From: Aphrocallistes beatrix
Taxonomy: Eukaryota > Porifera > Hexactinellida > Sceptrulophora > Aphrocallistidae
Reading direction: 5' to 3'
Length of the DNA: 64,000 bases
NCBI GenBank assembly: GCA_963281255.1
Contig: OY725497.1
Location: 2,604,001 to 2,668,000, forward strand
In this document: positions 55,288 through 64,000 of the stretch, one piece after another
How positions within the stretch are numbered: position 1 is the stretch's first letter
Layout of the letters: each line of letters starts with the position of its first letter
Made by a program: the position numbers and the translations under genes
The notes under the pieces: generated by a model
What the model saw: the letters and a program-made list of their open reading frames with translations, nothing else
Databases searched by the model: none
What the model was told of the DNA's origin: nothing

Positions 55288-55533
55288 TTAAGGTCTATAC
55301 ACCTTCTTCCACCGGTATTGCAGTGCCTGGATCCCCTTGGTATAGAATTTTTCTTCCGGAAGGGTAAAACAGTCCTTTCCAGCGGATATCATCTGGTCAT
55401 CGATCCAATATTGCTCCACAGCCAAAGGTTTTCGATGGAAGTCAGATGGTGCCAAATCAGGAGAATATTGTGAATGGTCCATCAATCCGAAGCCAGAGCC
55501 ACGCATAGTAGCGATGGTACTTGATAATTCCAC
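55288..55533 (-). pseudogene. Mariner transposase C-terminal fragment
   Basis: About 80 codons. GLMDHSQYSPDLAPSDFH holds the third catalytic Asp of the DD34D triad (SPDLAPSD). QYWIDDQMISA and FYTKGIQALQYRWKKVY are the usual C-terminal helix region. The first two Asp regions are absent, so the fragment is inactive. It sits next to the left TIR of its own element, as expected for a 3' gene end read on the minus strand. Confidence 0.75.
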
Positions 55534-55666
55534 GATGCCAAATGTCGTACATTTTTACAAATACTCGCTACCGCCAACTTTCAAAGTAATCTATGAACTA
55601 CTAAATAATGCCTTAGAGGTAAATAAAAATGCATTTTGTAATAAAAATGGTAGAAATAAATGCATG

Positions 55667-56591
55667 CATAGCCTACTATATATAAGGCCTCAGAGTAACT
55701 TGCGGATTTGGGACTAGGGATGCGGTAGAAGATGGTTGAACTAATACATGAGCTGCCTTAAATCATTAACAAAGCACAATAGAGCTTAGGAATGTATTAC
55801 CAGCATATATAAATATGGTGTCAAAGTACCCATATCTGTTGTTAAAATTTAGATTAGTCACCATATGGTTGCACAATAGGGAATATTTGTGACAAATTTA
55901 GTGATTTGCAGAGGTCGTTTAAGGGCACTTCTAAGTGTTTTCATTATAAAAATTTTCGCATAGAACTGAGATGTTAATGGGTTATTAATACGAAAAATTT
56001 GGAATTTTTTCATGGAATGTTGCTACATTCCAGTGTTGCTATGGAAACGTGTTTTGGTCAGTTGGGGTCATATCTTGAAAACCGAGATAGCTAGACATTC
56101 AAATGTAATTCCATTTGATAGCCAATAGACTATTTCCTATTAAGTGATAATATAATGTATTTGTCTAAATTCAATGGTTTACGAGGTATTAGATAATTTA
56201 TCATATTGGTCACATTTGGTAATTTGTCGAATATCTCGTAAACCATTGAATTTAGACAAATAAATTAAATTATCGCTTAATAGGAAGTAGTCTATTCGCT
56301 ATCAAATGGAATTACATTTGAATGTCTAGCTATCGCGGTTTGCAAGATATGACCCCAACTGACCAAAACACGTTTCCATAGCAACACTGGAATGTAGCAA
56401 CATTCCATGAAAAAAATACAAATTTTTCTTATTAACCCATTCACTTCTTAGTTCTATGCGAAAATTTTATAATGAAAACACTTAGAAGTGCCCTTAAACG
56501 ACCTCTGAAAATCACCAATTGTATTAGTTCAACCATCTTCTACCGTATCCCTAGTCAAGTTACTCTGAGGCCTTATATACAGTAGGCTATG
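55667..56591. mobile_element. P-type foldback MITE, complete (925 bp), TSD ATGCATG
   Basis: CATAGCCTACTATATATAAG and inverse. ATGCATG is duplicated at 55660..55666 and 56592..56598. Long arms pair over most of the element. The subterminal block GGGACTAGGGATGCGGTAGA matches GGACCAAGGATG just inside the P element's left TIR, supporting cross-mobilisation. Confidence 0.9.
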
Positions 56592-56759
56592 ATGCATGCA
56601 AAATTTCATTGGTCTAGCATAACTCCTTGATAGTCAACCTAAGAACTTTTCAGCCGACCCTCGTAATAAATGAATTCTGGTTCAGAGAAATGGGTACGCA
56701 CTAAGCCGAAGTACGTTGTATCCCGAGTACGTACTAACCGAGTTATACTGTATTGATAT

Positions 56760-57041
56760 ATATGTCATGGGGAAGCTTAAAATTTTTGGTGGAATTTTAA
56801 ATTCCCCTAGTGGAAATTAAAATTCCCCTAGGGAAATTTAAAGTTCCACTAGGGGAAACTCCAATCTTTTGTACGGCAAAATCTAGTCTTTAGAAATTTA
56901 AATTCCCCCAGGGCAAATTCAAATTGGAGTTCCCACTAGGGGAAACTCCAATTGAAATTCCCCCCCAGTGGAAACTCCAATTTGAATTTCCCCTGGGGGA
57001 ACTTCAAATTCCCCCAGATTTTAAGTTTCCCCATGACATAT
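56760..57041. mobile_element. Palindromic MITE with TTCCCCTAG words
   Basis: ATATGTCATGGGGAAGCTTA at the left, inverse (TAAGTTTCCCCATGACATAT) at the right. AAATTCCCCTAGGGGAA-type words recur through it. Inserted at the start of a family A fragment. Confidence 0.75.
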
Positions 57042-57042
57042 A

Positions 57043-57246
57043 CATTCTATTAAAATTTCAGCCTTCTATCATCTAAAATAGCAGAGTTATAGTCAAAAAA
57101 CTGAAATTTATTATTATAAAAAAGGTGACAATGACGTCATAATTCCATGATGAGTAACATTTTTGTCTGAGGTCAGAACATAGTTGAGCCATTGCCAAAA
57201 ATCAGCTTTCTGTGCCCGGCAGTTTCTTCAATCAATTCATTACAGA
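57043..57246 (+). repeat. Family A repeat, 3' part
   Basis: CATTCTATTAAAATTTCAGC to AATCAATTCATTACAGATA. Confidence 0.8.
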
Positions 57247-57926
57247 TAAGAAGTGGCTGCTTCTTGATTTAGGTGGGGAAATATGATGAGGGAGCCGAAT
57301 GCCGATTGCATTTGAAAGGAGTAATGGAGCTCGAAACCAGGTGTCAAGGAGGCTTTTGAGGTGGATAATTAAAGTAATCACGTGATATCAAGGCATTTTG
57401 CACTGCAGCCGTAGCTTATGTAAAAGTTTGTACTGTCTAGATGTCTTGATTTTTAGCCTCTATGATTCAAAATTATCCGAAAAAATGGAAATACAGTGCA
57501 GTGGATGCCAGTTATATTCTTTTTTATGCATTAGCTACGATAGCGGCGAATTTTCCGCCATTCGCTGGTTAACCGCATAGTATAGGAGTTCAAATAAACA
57601 TAAATCAACACTCTACATGATCATTTAGTAGGATTTCCTGAATGTGGAATTGTCCGAATTATTCAGGCGCCCCCAAAATATTTAAGTTTGCTTAAAAAAT
57701 TGCTCAAACATGCAAAAGTGACTTGGGCTTAATTTTGGTCAAGGAGGGCCCCAAGAACTCAAAACCACCAAAAAAGTTCATACTTCTCGAATTTCTCGGT
57801 TGACCCCTAAATCTTTGATTTTGTCCAGGACTATATGTGGAAAGAGAGAATTTTAAGCTCGAAACCTTTTGCAAAGTAGAACCAAAATTTTAGGGATCCT
57901 TTTTGGGGGGTGATTATTCGAGGGAG
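57247..57926. other. Interval without a supported gene
   Basis: Less AT-rich than its surroundings. No domain, TIR pair or splice-bounded exon was recognised. Confidence 0.45.
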
Positions 57927-58144
57927 GATCACTCATCTCTCTGTTATGACGTCATCATTATGCATCAAAAATTGACAAATTTGGTGATTTTTCGTGCGGT
58001 ATTGATTATAACAGTAGGACAGGTGTATTTAGAGATGTTATCTCCCTTATAATTAATCAATGTGACCCCAGGCGCCCAAAGGGCGTCTCCGGCGGACACA
58101 AAGTGTCCGCCAGCCGCGCAGCGCAAGCAAGCGAAGCGCGCTTG
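57927..58144 (-). repeat. Family A repeat, hairpin half
   Basis: GATCACTCATCTCTCTGTTA to GCGAAGCGCGCTTG. The hairpin and CRE are well conserved. It ends ~125 bp past the 3' end of PPIL6. Confidence 0.8.
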
Positions 58145-58268
58145 TTGCAGATAATATCAGATAAGAATAGGAAGTGATATTGAGTGATAATCGTTAAATC
58201 GAGGGAACTTAATATAATAAATGTATGGATAAATGATTAATGAACTGTAGCGTGAAGTTTGTGAGAAC

Positions 58269-59138
58269 CTACTTGCCAGTGTACAAACCACACTTTGTAA
58301 TTCGGATTTCCTTCTTGGGGCGCTGGTTGTAAGTCTCAACTGACTCAAGTGTCGTCAGTAGATCTGTTCCCTCTACAAGCTGTCCGAAAGCGACATAAGT
58401 ACGGTCCATCCAGTGAGTAGGCTGGAGAGTAATGTAGAACTGTGAGCCGTTAGTATGAGGACCCTTGTTCGCGTATCCCAGGACACCTCGCCTATCATGT
58501 GGTACTGCGAACGATTCATCCTCAAACACATCTACACCAAGTGCAGATATGCTATTTTCCCCACTTCCGTCCACAATATCCCCTCCTTGGACCCACCCGT
58601 TGGGCAACATTCGGTGTAAGATGGAATCTTGATAGCAGAGTGCTACTTCTCCCTTCTTTCCTGATACACCGGAGCATAGTTTCAGGAAATTGTCAGATGA
58701 TTTGGGGCAGAGCTGAGTTTTCAATTCAAAAACCAATTTTCCCATCTGTTTCCCATCACAATTCAGTTCAAAGAAAACAAACCTTCTATTTTCGTCAGTT
58801 ATATATTTCAAATAATTCTCTCTAGCTTCTGTTTCGAAATCTTCAGCTTTTCTTTCTGAAACATAGCCAAATTTATCATGTGCCCAAGTAACTAACTGTG
58901 TCAGACCGCCTAAGATTTGCCCATCCAACAAAATGACGCAGGTCCCATCAAGACTCCAAGCTTCTTCTCCCCACTCACTTTTCTGTTGCTGTAAATACAA
59001 ATTCCAATTAAACTCGAGTTGTCCTCGAATTGAAATCTCAGCCACATAACCAGCAGTCTTGAGTTGGTTACTCAGGTCTGCGCAGAAGATGAAAGCACAG
59101 TTGTTCAATACCCCGATCACATCAAGTTTAATAGACAT
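58269..59138 (-). CDS. PPIL6: Peptidyl-prolyl isomerase-like 6
   Basis: 289 residues in a single exon. Residues 1-120 match the PPIL6-specific N-terminus (LDVIGVLNN start; FNWNLYLQQQKSEW; SLDGTCVILLDGQILGG; AHDKFGYV). Residues ~122-287 form a cyclophilin-like domain: FFELNCDGKQMGKLVFEL, LHRMLPNGWVQGGDIV, FEDESFAVPHDRRGVLGYAN, GPHTNGSQFYITLQP and YVAFGQLVEG. The catalytic Arg (HR) and Gln (QGG) and the substrate-pocket Trp (HWMD) are kept. The positions of CypA F60-M61 are GW and His126 is Tyr, as is typical of this divergent member, so isomerase activity is uncertain. In vertebrates PPIL6 is expressed in ciliated cells. The first ATG fits the family start. Downstream minus neighbour is RPS10, upstream is TOMM40. 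Confidence 0.9.
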   Translation of the reverse strand: MSIKLDVIGVLNNCAFIFCADLSNQLKTAGYVAEISIRGQLEFNWNLYLQQQKSEWGEEAWSLDGTCVILLDGQILGGLTQLVTWAHDKFGYVSERKAEDFETEARENYLKYITDENRRFVFFELNCDGKQMGKLVFELKTQLCPKSSDNFLKLCSGVSGKKGEVALCYQDSILHRMLPNGWVQGGDIVDGSGENSISALGVDVFEDESFAVPHDRRGVLGYANKGPHTNGSQFYITLQPTHWMDRTYVAFGQLVEGTDLLTTLESVETYNQRPKKEIRITKCGLYTGK

Positions 59139-59477
59139 AAGTAGGAGAAAACTAATATACTAATGTCAAAATAAAGGTTCATAATGTTCAAGTCATCACA
59201 TAAAAAAGGGCAAAGCAGTTCACCTGAGTTCCCTCTAATTTTCGGGGAAGACTTCTGACGGGGGCGTAAGCGATATTCTGAATTTTAGTTGAATTTATGA
59301 CCAGATAAAATTGTAATAGTCCGATGGCACAGGCCCATTTTTTATAGAAACCTTGCGATGTCTGGAAACAATCATTTCTCTGCATTTTTCAGTTCTCTAG
59401 ACATGTAATTCAACAATATGTAGGGTGTAATGTTAACCCCACTTAGCATTTTCAATATTCAATTTGGCCGCCAAATA

Positions 59478-59626
59478 CAGTGGAATTCGCTTATTAGCAG
59501 CTCTAAAATGGTTGCTAATACGCAAAGTTGCTAATAAGGGAACAGAACTAACACAAAATCCTGAAAATTGGTTGCTAATAGAGCTATATTGCTAATAAGG
59601 GAGTTGCTATTAAGCGAATTCCACTG
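59478..59626. mobile_element. TA-flanked MITE (149 bp)
   Basis: CAGTGGAATTCGCTTATTAG and inverse GCGAATTCCACTG. Repeated TTGCTAATAAGGG words. Lies between PPIL6 and TOMM40. Confidence 0.8.
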
Positions 59627-59712
59627 TAATACCAAATCACGCTTTTGGCCACATCTTTTGAACCATGCCACATAGAATCATGATTTCAGTTTCTAAGCTA
59701 GATGTTTTGGGT

Positions 59713-59868
59713 AGGGCATTAGGATCTTTCGATCCATGATCGACGATCCTTTTTAAAAGTAAGGTCGGATCGAAACTTTTACTGAATTCGATCCGATCCT
59801 TTTTCTTTTTAATCCCCAAGTTGGAGGTGAAAGTGTTGAAATTTATGTTGATTAAATATTTTTTTTTA
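59713..59868. mobile_element. Fragment of the GATCGGATCG-rich element
   Basis: TAGGGCATTAGGATCTTTCG, then GATCCGATCCTTTTTCTTTT. It shares the latter block and AATCCCCAAGTTGGAGGT with 50310..50390. Confidence 0.6.
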
Positions 59869-59869
59869 A

Positions 59870-60055
59870 TGATACAACTCTTATTAAAAAATGATGACTC
59901 ATCATTCTGTTATGACGTCATCAAAAAGTGAAAATTGGCAAGTTTGCGATTTTCTACCTTATAATTAATCAGTGTGAGCCTTGGCGCCCAAAGGACGCCT
60001 CTGGCGGACACTTTGTGTTCGCCAGCCGCGCTGCGCAAGCAAACGAAGCGCGCTG
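59870..60055 (-). repeat. Family A repeat, hairpin half
   Basis: AATGATACAACTCTTATTAA to GAAGCGCGCTGG. The hairpin reads GGCGGACACTTTGTGTTCGCC, one base imperfect. Confidence 0.75.
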
Positions 60056-60251
60056 GTTACTATTAGAATTATAACTAGGGAATGGGGGTATTACAATGTT
60101 CACTGGACCGACTTCCCCCCACTTTTAGAGGTTTTAATGTAGTCACATTTATAAAACAATTTAAAGTAAGAAATGTAGTAATAGATCATGAGGTTAACTA
60201 AAATTCGAATCTAATACAAATTAAACTAACTAATATTTAATCTCTAAGTGA

Positions 60252-60257
60252 TTTATT
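60252..60257 (-). terminator. Polyadenylation signal of TOMM40
   Basis: AATAAA on the minus strand, 14 bases after the TAA stop. The 3'UTR would be very short. Confidence 0.6.
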
Positions 60258-60271
60258 TAGACACGTTGCCT

Positions 60272-61324
60272 TTAGCCAATTGTAATTCCTACCCCTAATT
60301 TGAGCTGGTTGCTTTTCTGGTTAAGACAGGCCGCAAGTGCTAAAGTGACAGGGAGCGGTTGAAGTCTCTTTTCTACAACAGTACTGATTGTCCAGAGGCT
60401 GTTAACAGATGAAGAAATTTTAAATTCAGTTTTAGGAATGCTCCAAGAGTACCCAAATGAAGCAACACTTGATTCGTCCATTGGGTTCCTTTCAAATTCA
60501 CTGTAGAGATTAATGGTATCTGACACTTTTCGTATGTAACCAATACTCCAAGTTCCAATTCCCAATTTAGCGAAGGCTTGCCAACCAGGAAACTTAAAGC
60601 CTAGGAAGCCTGACACTCCTGCTCCCTGCATCTGGACATCTTTCTGATAAGTAAAGTCAATACCTAATGATATACGATCAGTCACTCTCTGCAAATACTG
60701 GACCGCTAGGACGCCAGAGAGTGGATGGAAGGAAGGATTGACGAGTGTAGAACAGAGAGAGAAATCGGACCCCATGTATTCGCTCATAAGCTGTACTACG
60801 CTGAACTCTGCCTTCTGTGTTTGAATATCAGTCCGTAACTTGAGTTTTTTATAGGGTCTGTGCACTATTATAGATTTGAGGTTTGCAGCGTTGTCCATTT
60901 CCCCATAGAGCATAGGGTAGTACTCCATCTCTCCGTATTTCTTCTGCCCTACATACGATATACCATAAGAATAGGTATTGGATCTGGGAGACACCTGGAG
61001 AGTATGGACTGCCTGAAAGAACTGGCTGAGAGGCGAGTTCAGGGTGAGTTTGGCGCCTTCAAAGTAGTTAGGGGAATAAGACTTGAACTCTTGATGAAGG
61101 CTCTCAACAGTGTCAGTAAAGAGACCAAGACTTTCTCCCATAGGAGCAGAGGAGTGAGAGCCAAACATTGGGAAAACAGGCGGAGGCTCATCTACTGGAG
61201 TAGGCGATATAGATGATTTATTTTCTTGAGCTTTGCTGAGAGGAAGCCCAATGGGTGGCGGTGGAATAGGATCAGGAGTTGACACGGGAGGAACAGATGA
61301 ATTGGCATCCTTTGTATTCCCCAT
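60272..61324 (-). CDS. TOMM40: Mitochondrial import receptor subunit TOM40
   Basis: 350 residues from ATG at 61324, in a single exon. An upstream in-frame TTG extends the ORF, but MGN matches the family start, so the ATG is preferred. Residues 1-70 are Pro/Ser-rich and unstructured, as in animal TOM40. Residues ~78-350 are the porin-3 barrel: ANSFEGAKLTLNS-like segment (YFEGAKLTLN), YGISYVGQKKYG, MDNAANLKSIIVHR, DIQTQKAEFSVVQLMSEYMGSDF, LSGVLAVQYLQRVTDRISLG, SVASFGYSWSIPKTEFKIS and LEKR-like VEKRLQPLPVTLALAACLN. The C-terminal LKLGVGITIG is the beta-signal read by the SAM complex. TOM40 is the 19-strand channel of the outer membrane through which nearly all mitochondrial precursors enter. No truncation or frameshift. 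Confidence 0.93.
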   Translation of the reverse strand: MGNTKDANSSVPPVSTPDPIPPPPIGLPLSKAQENKSSISPTPVDEPPPVFPMFGSHSSAPMGESLGLFTDTVESLHQEFKSYSPNYFEGAKLTLNSPLSQFFQAVHTLQVSPRSNTYSYGISYVGQKKYGEMEYYPMLYGEMDNAANLKSIIVHRPYKKLKLRTDIQTQKAEFSVVQLMSEYMGSDFSLCSTLVNPSFHPLSGVLAVQYLQRVTDRISLGIDFTYQKDVQMQGAGVSGFLGFKFPGWQAFAKLGIGTWSIGYIRKVSDTINLYSEFERNPMDESSVASFGYSWSIPKTEFKISSSVNSLWTISTVVEKRLQPLPVTLALAACLNQKSNQLKLGVGITIG

Positions 61325-61342
61325 AGGAATTGTATGAGACAA

Positions 61343-62247
61343 AATGAACTAATTTGTAATGGAACAATTAGCATTAAAATATCAATATTTCAACATGCAA
61401 AATTTGTATCTACTCTTAATTGAATCGAAATATCGGTATTCCAAGAATTTGAACATGATACTTACATATGACATTGAAAAAAGGCTAGAAACTACTTCCT
61501 AAAATTTAATTTAAAATATGGTTTCTAAGGTTGATAAATATTTTTTTAATTTAATTAAGTAGGATGATCACATTAGCAATAAGACTTGTCATCCTTCAAC
61601 CAGGTTTCATGAGATCTAAACATCACAGGTCAATACACATGACCAGTGGTGCAGTGCTCAAAATTAAAGTGGGAGAGCGCCTGTAAAATAGTATTTTAAG
61701 CCAAACTGTTGGTAGGACATTGAACATATCTATAAATGTTATCACGGTTTTGCGATCGACACTTCTACATAATATTGCGAAATAACAAGAAAATAGAGAG
61801 AATTTACCATTTTGAAGCTCAAGGTACATAAGACAATTTTAACACCTTCAGTTTCAGATTTTTCCTATGACGTACCATTTTTTTTACAATCTTTATTTAA
61901 AAAATAATTATTTAGTTCACACTAGGCAATGCAAACTAAATTATATTGTTACAAGTTTAACACTAATTACCAGAAGCTGGTGTGAGATTTCTAAAAGTTT
62001 ATTATTGAATAATAACTAGATTAGATTTGTACTTTTAGTAACTACGTAACTTCATAATGAAAAATGATATAAGAAAACTTTCAACAGATAAATGTTCATT
62101 GTTTATCTTAACACCTATTAATGAATATATATACATATGTGGTCAGTTGACGATGACTCATCAAAAAAGTAAAATGTCGAATTTGCATAAATATGCTTTC
62201 TTATGTTGCCCAAAGAGGGTTCCTCAAAAATTTCATAATTCTCATAC
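61343..62247. other. Interval without a supported gene
   Basis: AT-rich sequence upstream of TOMM40, presumably including its promoter. No TATA box position or domain could be assigned. Confidence 0.45.
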
Positions 62248-62336
62248 CTTGAGTAGGTGTCCACCTTTATCATGCAGTCGCCATCCAGAAGTCCCACAAA
62301 GTGAGTATAGTCTGGCACAGGCACATACATACCCTC
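62248..62336 (-). CDS. Unidentified internal coding exon
   Basis: An 89-bp open segment between a 3' splice acceptor (TTTTATAATGACTCAG|GAG) and a donor (TCAAG|GTATGAG). It reads EGMYVPVPDYTHFVGLLDGD and then CMIKVDTYS, with a split codon at the end. Composition and reading look protein-like, but I do not recognise the family. The stretch ATGGCGACTGCATGATAAAGG is nearly repeated just upstream of ENDOV (38161..38180). No flanking exons were identified. It may belong to a gene whose other exons lie outside the window, or be a stray exon copy. Confidence 0.4.
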
Positions 62337-62438
62337 CTGAGTCATTATAAAAGCGGGACGCAGCGTTGTATTTCGTGGTACATGGCGTGACACAATAGAA
62401 AAGTATTACATAGAATCCCAAAAAGCGGGACATAATGT

Positions 62439-62886
62439 GTAACGAATTGATTGAAGAAACTGCCAGGCGTAGAAAGCTGATTTTTGGCATGTGGGAGTCT
62501 TTTGGCTATGGCTCCAGTAAGTTCTGACATCAGACGAAAATGTCAACTCATCATGGAATTATGACGTCATTGTCACCTATTTTATAATTAGATATTTCAG
62601 TTTTTCGACCATAACTCAGTCATTTTAGGTGATAGAAGGCTGAAATTTTATTAGAATGTGTATATTAATATACCTCACATATGATGGAACTATCATCAAA
62701 AAATGATGACTCATCACTCTGTTATGACGTCATCATTACGTATCAAAAATTTTAAAATTGATAAATTTGGTGATTTTTCGAGTGATAGCGATTTTAACAG
62801 TAGGACAGACATATTAAGAGATGTTATCTTCCTTATAATTAATCAATGTGACCCCAGGCGACCGAAGGTAGCTTTCGGCGGACACA
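62439..62886 (-). repeat. Family A repeat, truncated in the hairpin
   Basis: GTGTAACGAATTGATTGAAG to GGCGGACACATG; the distal half of the hairpin is lost. Confidence 0.8.
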
Positions 62887-63401
62887 TGTCAACCCAGGTG
62901 ATCTGAAAATTACTTTATTGTTCAAGTCAGGTCAAATTAAGATCCAACCTTATAACGAAATGCAAGTTGTGCTCAGAATACTGCACTTTCACCACTTTCC
63001 CCCCAAAGAAAGAGGTTAATTTTATTGGGAAAATAATTTATGAATTTTTGTATCCCCACTTCCCCAATTCCCCACTTATAGAGGTTCACTTGTGATAGCG
63101 AATAACGAATAAAGATGGCCTAAATTTTCTCCAAATATAGAGACCCTACTTAGAGAGATTCTGCTGTACTAAAATATTATTATGTGTTCTGATAGCTGAG
63201 CTTGGAAGACATTTCGAATTTTGGTTCATACAAAAACAGGGCCTACGAGAAGAGGGGGGCAGCCGGGGCCCATGCCGAGATAGGGTGGATTAGTTAGACT
63301 ATGTAAAGTCAGAAGGAAACATAAATATGGATGCAAAACCAAATTATATATCCTTGCTATAACTCGATTAATGCTTATTTATGTATATATATACTTGTAT
63401 A

Positions 63402-63406
<5 letters not shown>

Positions 63407-63455
<49 letters not shown>
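63407..63455. repeat. (TA)n microsatellite
   Basis: Pure TA tract; a degenerate 26-bp motif (63349..63373, minus) lies just before it. Confidence 0.95.
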
Positions 63456-63457
<2 letters not shown>

Positions 63458-63464
63458 TTGTATA

Positions 63465-64000
63465 CATAGGCGTAAACTTAGCCTAGTTGTGGGGTTCTGG
63501 CCCCCCACAGCGCTTCAAAGTGTGGGGGGCGGCCCCCCACACTTATAACAGTTGGTTTTAGTTGAAACTGTTTCACAGCATATTATTGATATCATCTCAT
63601 TATTAGTTATCTTTAGTAAATATATTTCAAAATATCCCGATTTACTTTTCATATTAAATTTCCTCAGCAATATTTTACATTCAATACTACTTTGAAAACT
63701 AGATCTGCTTATTTTGATGGATCGATATTCAAACTGCTGCTCTACCCGTTGTTGATCATCCCGCTTTACAGAAAAAGAATTACAATTATCAGAGTCACTG
63801 GAAAGACAAATTTGAGTGGATCATTTACAATGAAGTGAAGAATCATATTCTTTGCAGATATTGCAAGTGGTTCAGCGAATCTGGGAGGAATTTTTTCACA
63901 AAAATCGTCAATACTACATTTTCTGTGGATGGCTTTTCAAACTGGAGAAAAGCTCTAGAGAGGCTTGCAGTACATGAATCCAGTGCCATGCATAAAGAGG
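63465..64000 (+). mobile_element. hAT transposon, left end, runs off the window
   Basis: Starts CATAGGCGTAAACTTAGCC, the same first 8 bases as the MITEs at 5919 and 39872, then GGCCCCCCACA-type subterminal repeats in both orientations. It encloses the start of a TTF/hAT transposase at 63718. It is the best candidate for the autonomous partner of the CATAGGCG MITEs. The right end is beyond the window. Confidence 0.65.
63718..64000 (+). CDS. hAT transposase with TTF-type zinc finger, 5' part
   Basis: An open frame to the window edge. NYQSHWKDKFEWIIYNEVKN, then CRYCKWF, then VDGFSNWRKALERLAVHESS and AMHKE. This is the TTF-type zinc finger (W-x(n)-F-W-L/I-x-Y ... C-x-x-C ... F-x-NW-K/R-KAL ... 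H-E-S-S-x-x-H) at the N-terminus of ZMYM1-like hAT transposases. The frame opens after a stop at 63715..63717 without an ATG, so the true start is probably in an upstream exon (AG acceptors near 63690..63701) or this is a decayed copy. The catalytic domain and dimerisation region would lie outside the window. Confidence 0.65.

Larger units (their letters stand above)
55202..56663 (-). mobile_element. Mariner element, internally rearranged
   Basis: TIRs CGAGGGTCGGCTGAAAAGT and inverse between TA dinucleotides. Contains the 3' part of a mariner transposase (55288..55533, minus) and, in place of the rest, a nested P-type MITE (55667..56591). Confidence 0.8.
55099..56750. mobile_element. pogo-like MITE interrupted by a mariner element
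   Basis: CAGTAGAACTCGGTTAATAC at the left and the inverse (ACCGAGTTATACTG) at the right, TA flanks. About 190 bp when the 55202..56663 insertion is set aside, the same size as 17556..17749. Confidence 0.75.

Noticed and set aside
61325-61342. Upstream extension of TOMM40
   Set aside because: The extension begins at TTG, not ATG; the MGN start matches the family.
62345-62530. Minus-strand frames reading SELTGAIAKRLPHAKNQ-type residues, seen at many loci
   Set aside because: The same residues recur wherever family A occurs (for example 1178, 2666, 20041, 38837), so they are repeat translation and not genes.
1-64000. tRNA, rRNA or snRNA genes
   Set aside because: No cloverleaf, A/B box pair or conserved rRNA segment was recognised by eye; a covariance search was not possible here.

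Overview
This is an AT-rich animal (metazoan) nuclear genome window with few genes and dense transposon content. Metazoan origin rests on a PPIL6-type cyclophilin, TOM40, ribosomal protein S10, an endonuclease V first exon with splice sites, and THAP/P-type and TTF/hAT transposases. The species cannot be named from the sequence; an invertebrate with a DNA-transposon-rich genome is the best guess.

Host genes are sparse and all on the minus strand. They are an ENDOV 5' coding exon (37629..38099), RPS10 (54013..54504), PPIL6 (58269..59138), TOMM40 (60272..61324) and one unidentified internal exon near 62.3 kb. RPS10, PPIL6 and TOMM40 each occupy a single uninterrupted exon. They are unrelated housekeeping or ciliary-type functions, not an operon.

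The rest is nested mobile DNA. A ~0.5 kb non-autonomous repeat, here called family A, occurs in about 27 full or partial copies. It has no terminal inverted repeats (TIRs). It carries a GC-rich hairpin end plus TGACGTCA and TGAGTCA palindromes, and usually sits in (TA)n tracts. The centrepiece is a near-complete P-superfamily transposon (20647..24762) with 32-bp perfect TIRs, a 7-bp target duplication (TSD) and a THAP-domain transposase split by one frameshift. Foldback MITEs sharing its terminus lie at 5.6, 25.8, 32.0, 35.6 and 55.7 kb, so element and dependants are visible together. Several hAT elements have exact 8-bp TSDs, including a family with terminus CATAGGCG whose possible autonomous member (TTF zinc finger) runs off the right edge. 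Tc1-like, pogo-like and mariner-like MITEs, mariner, hAT, THAP and Ty3/Gypsy-type integrase relics, long palindromes and microsatellites fill most of the remainder.

There are two assembly gaps of exactly 200 N. Each is flanked by a direct repeat reaching both gap edges (3936..9807 vs 10008..15834; 43129..43506 vs 43707..44084). This is the signature of unmerged contig-end overlaps, so the apparent 5.9-kb tandem duplication is probably an artefact.

Layout: 0-3.4 kb family A copies and foldbacks; 3.4-15.8 kb the duplicated block with hAT and P MITEs; 15.9-20.6 kb repeats; 20.6-24.8 kb P element; 24.9-27.6 kb a 2.7-kb palindrome; 28-34.3 kb transposase and integrase relics; 34.3-37.3 kb foldbacks; 37.6-38.2 kb ENDOV; 38.6-53.6 kb repeats; 54-62.4 kb the gene-bearing stretch; 62.4-64 kb repeats and a hAT 5' end.
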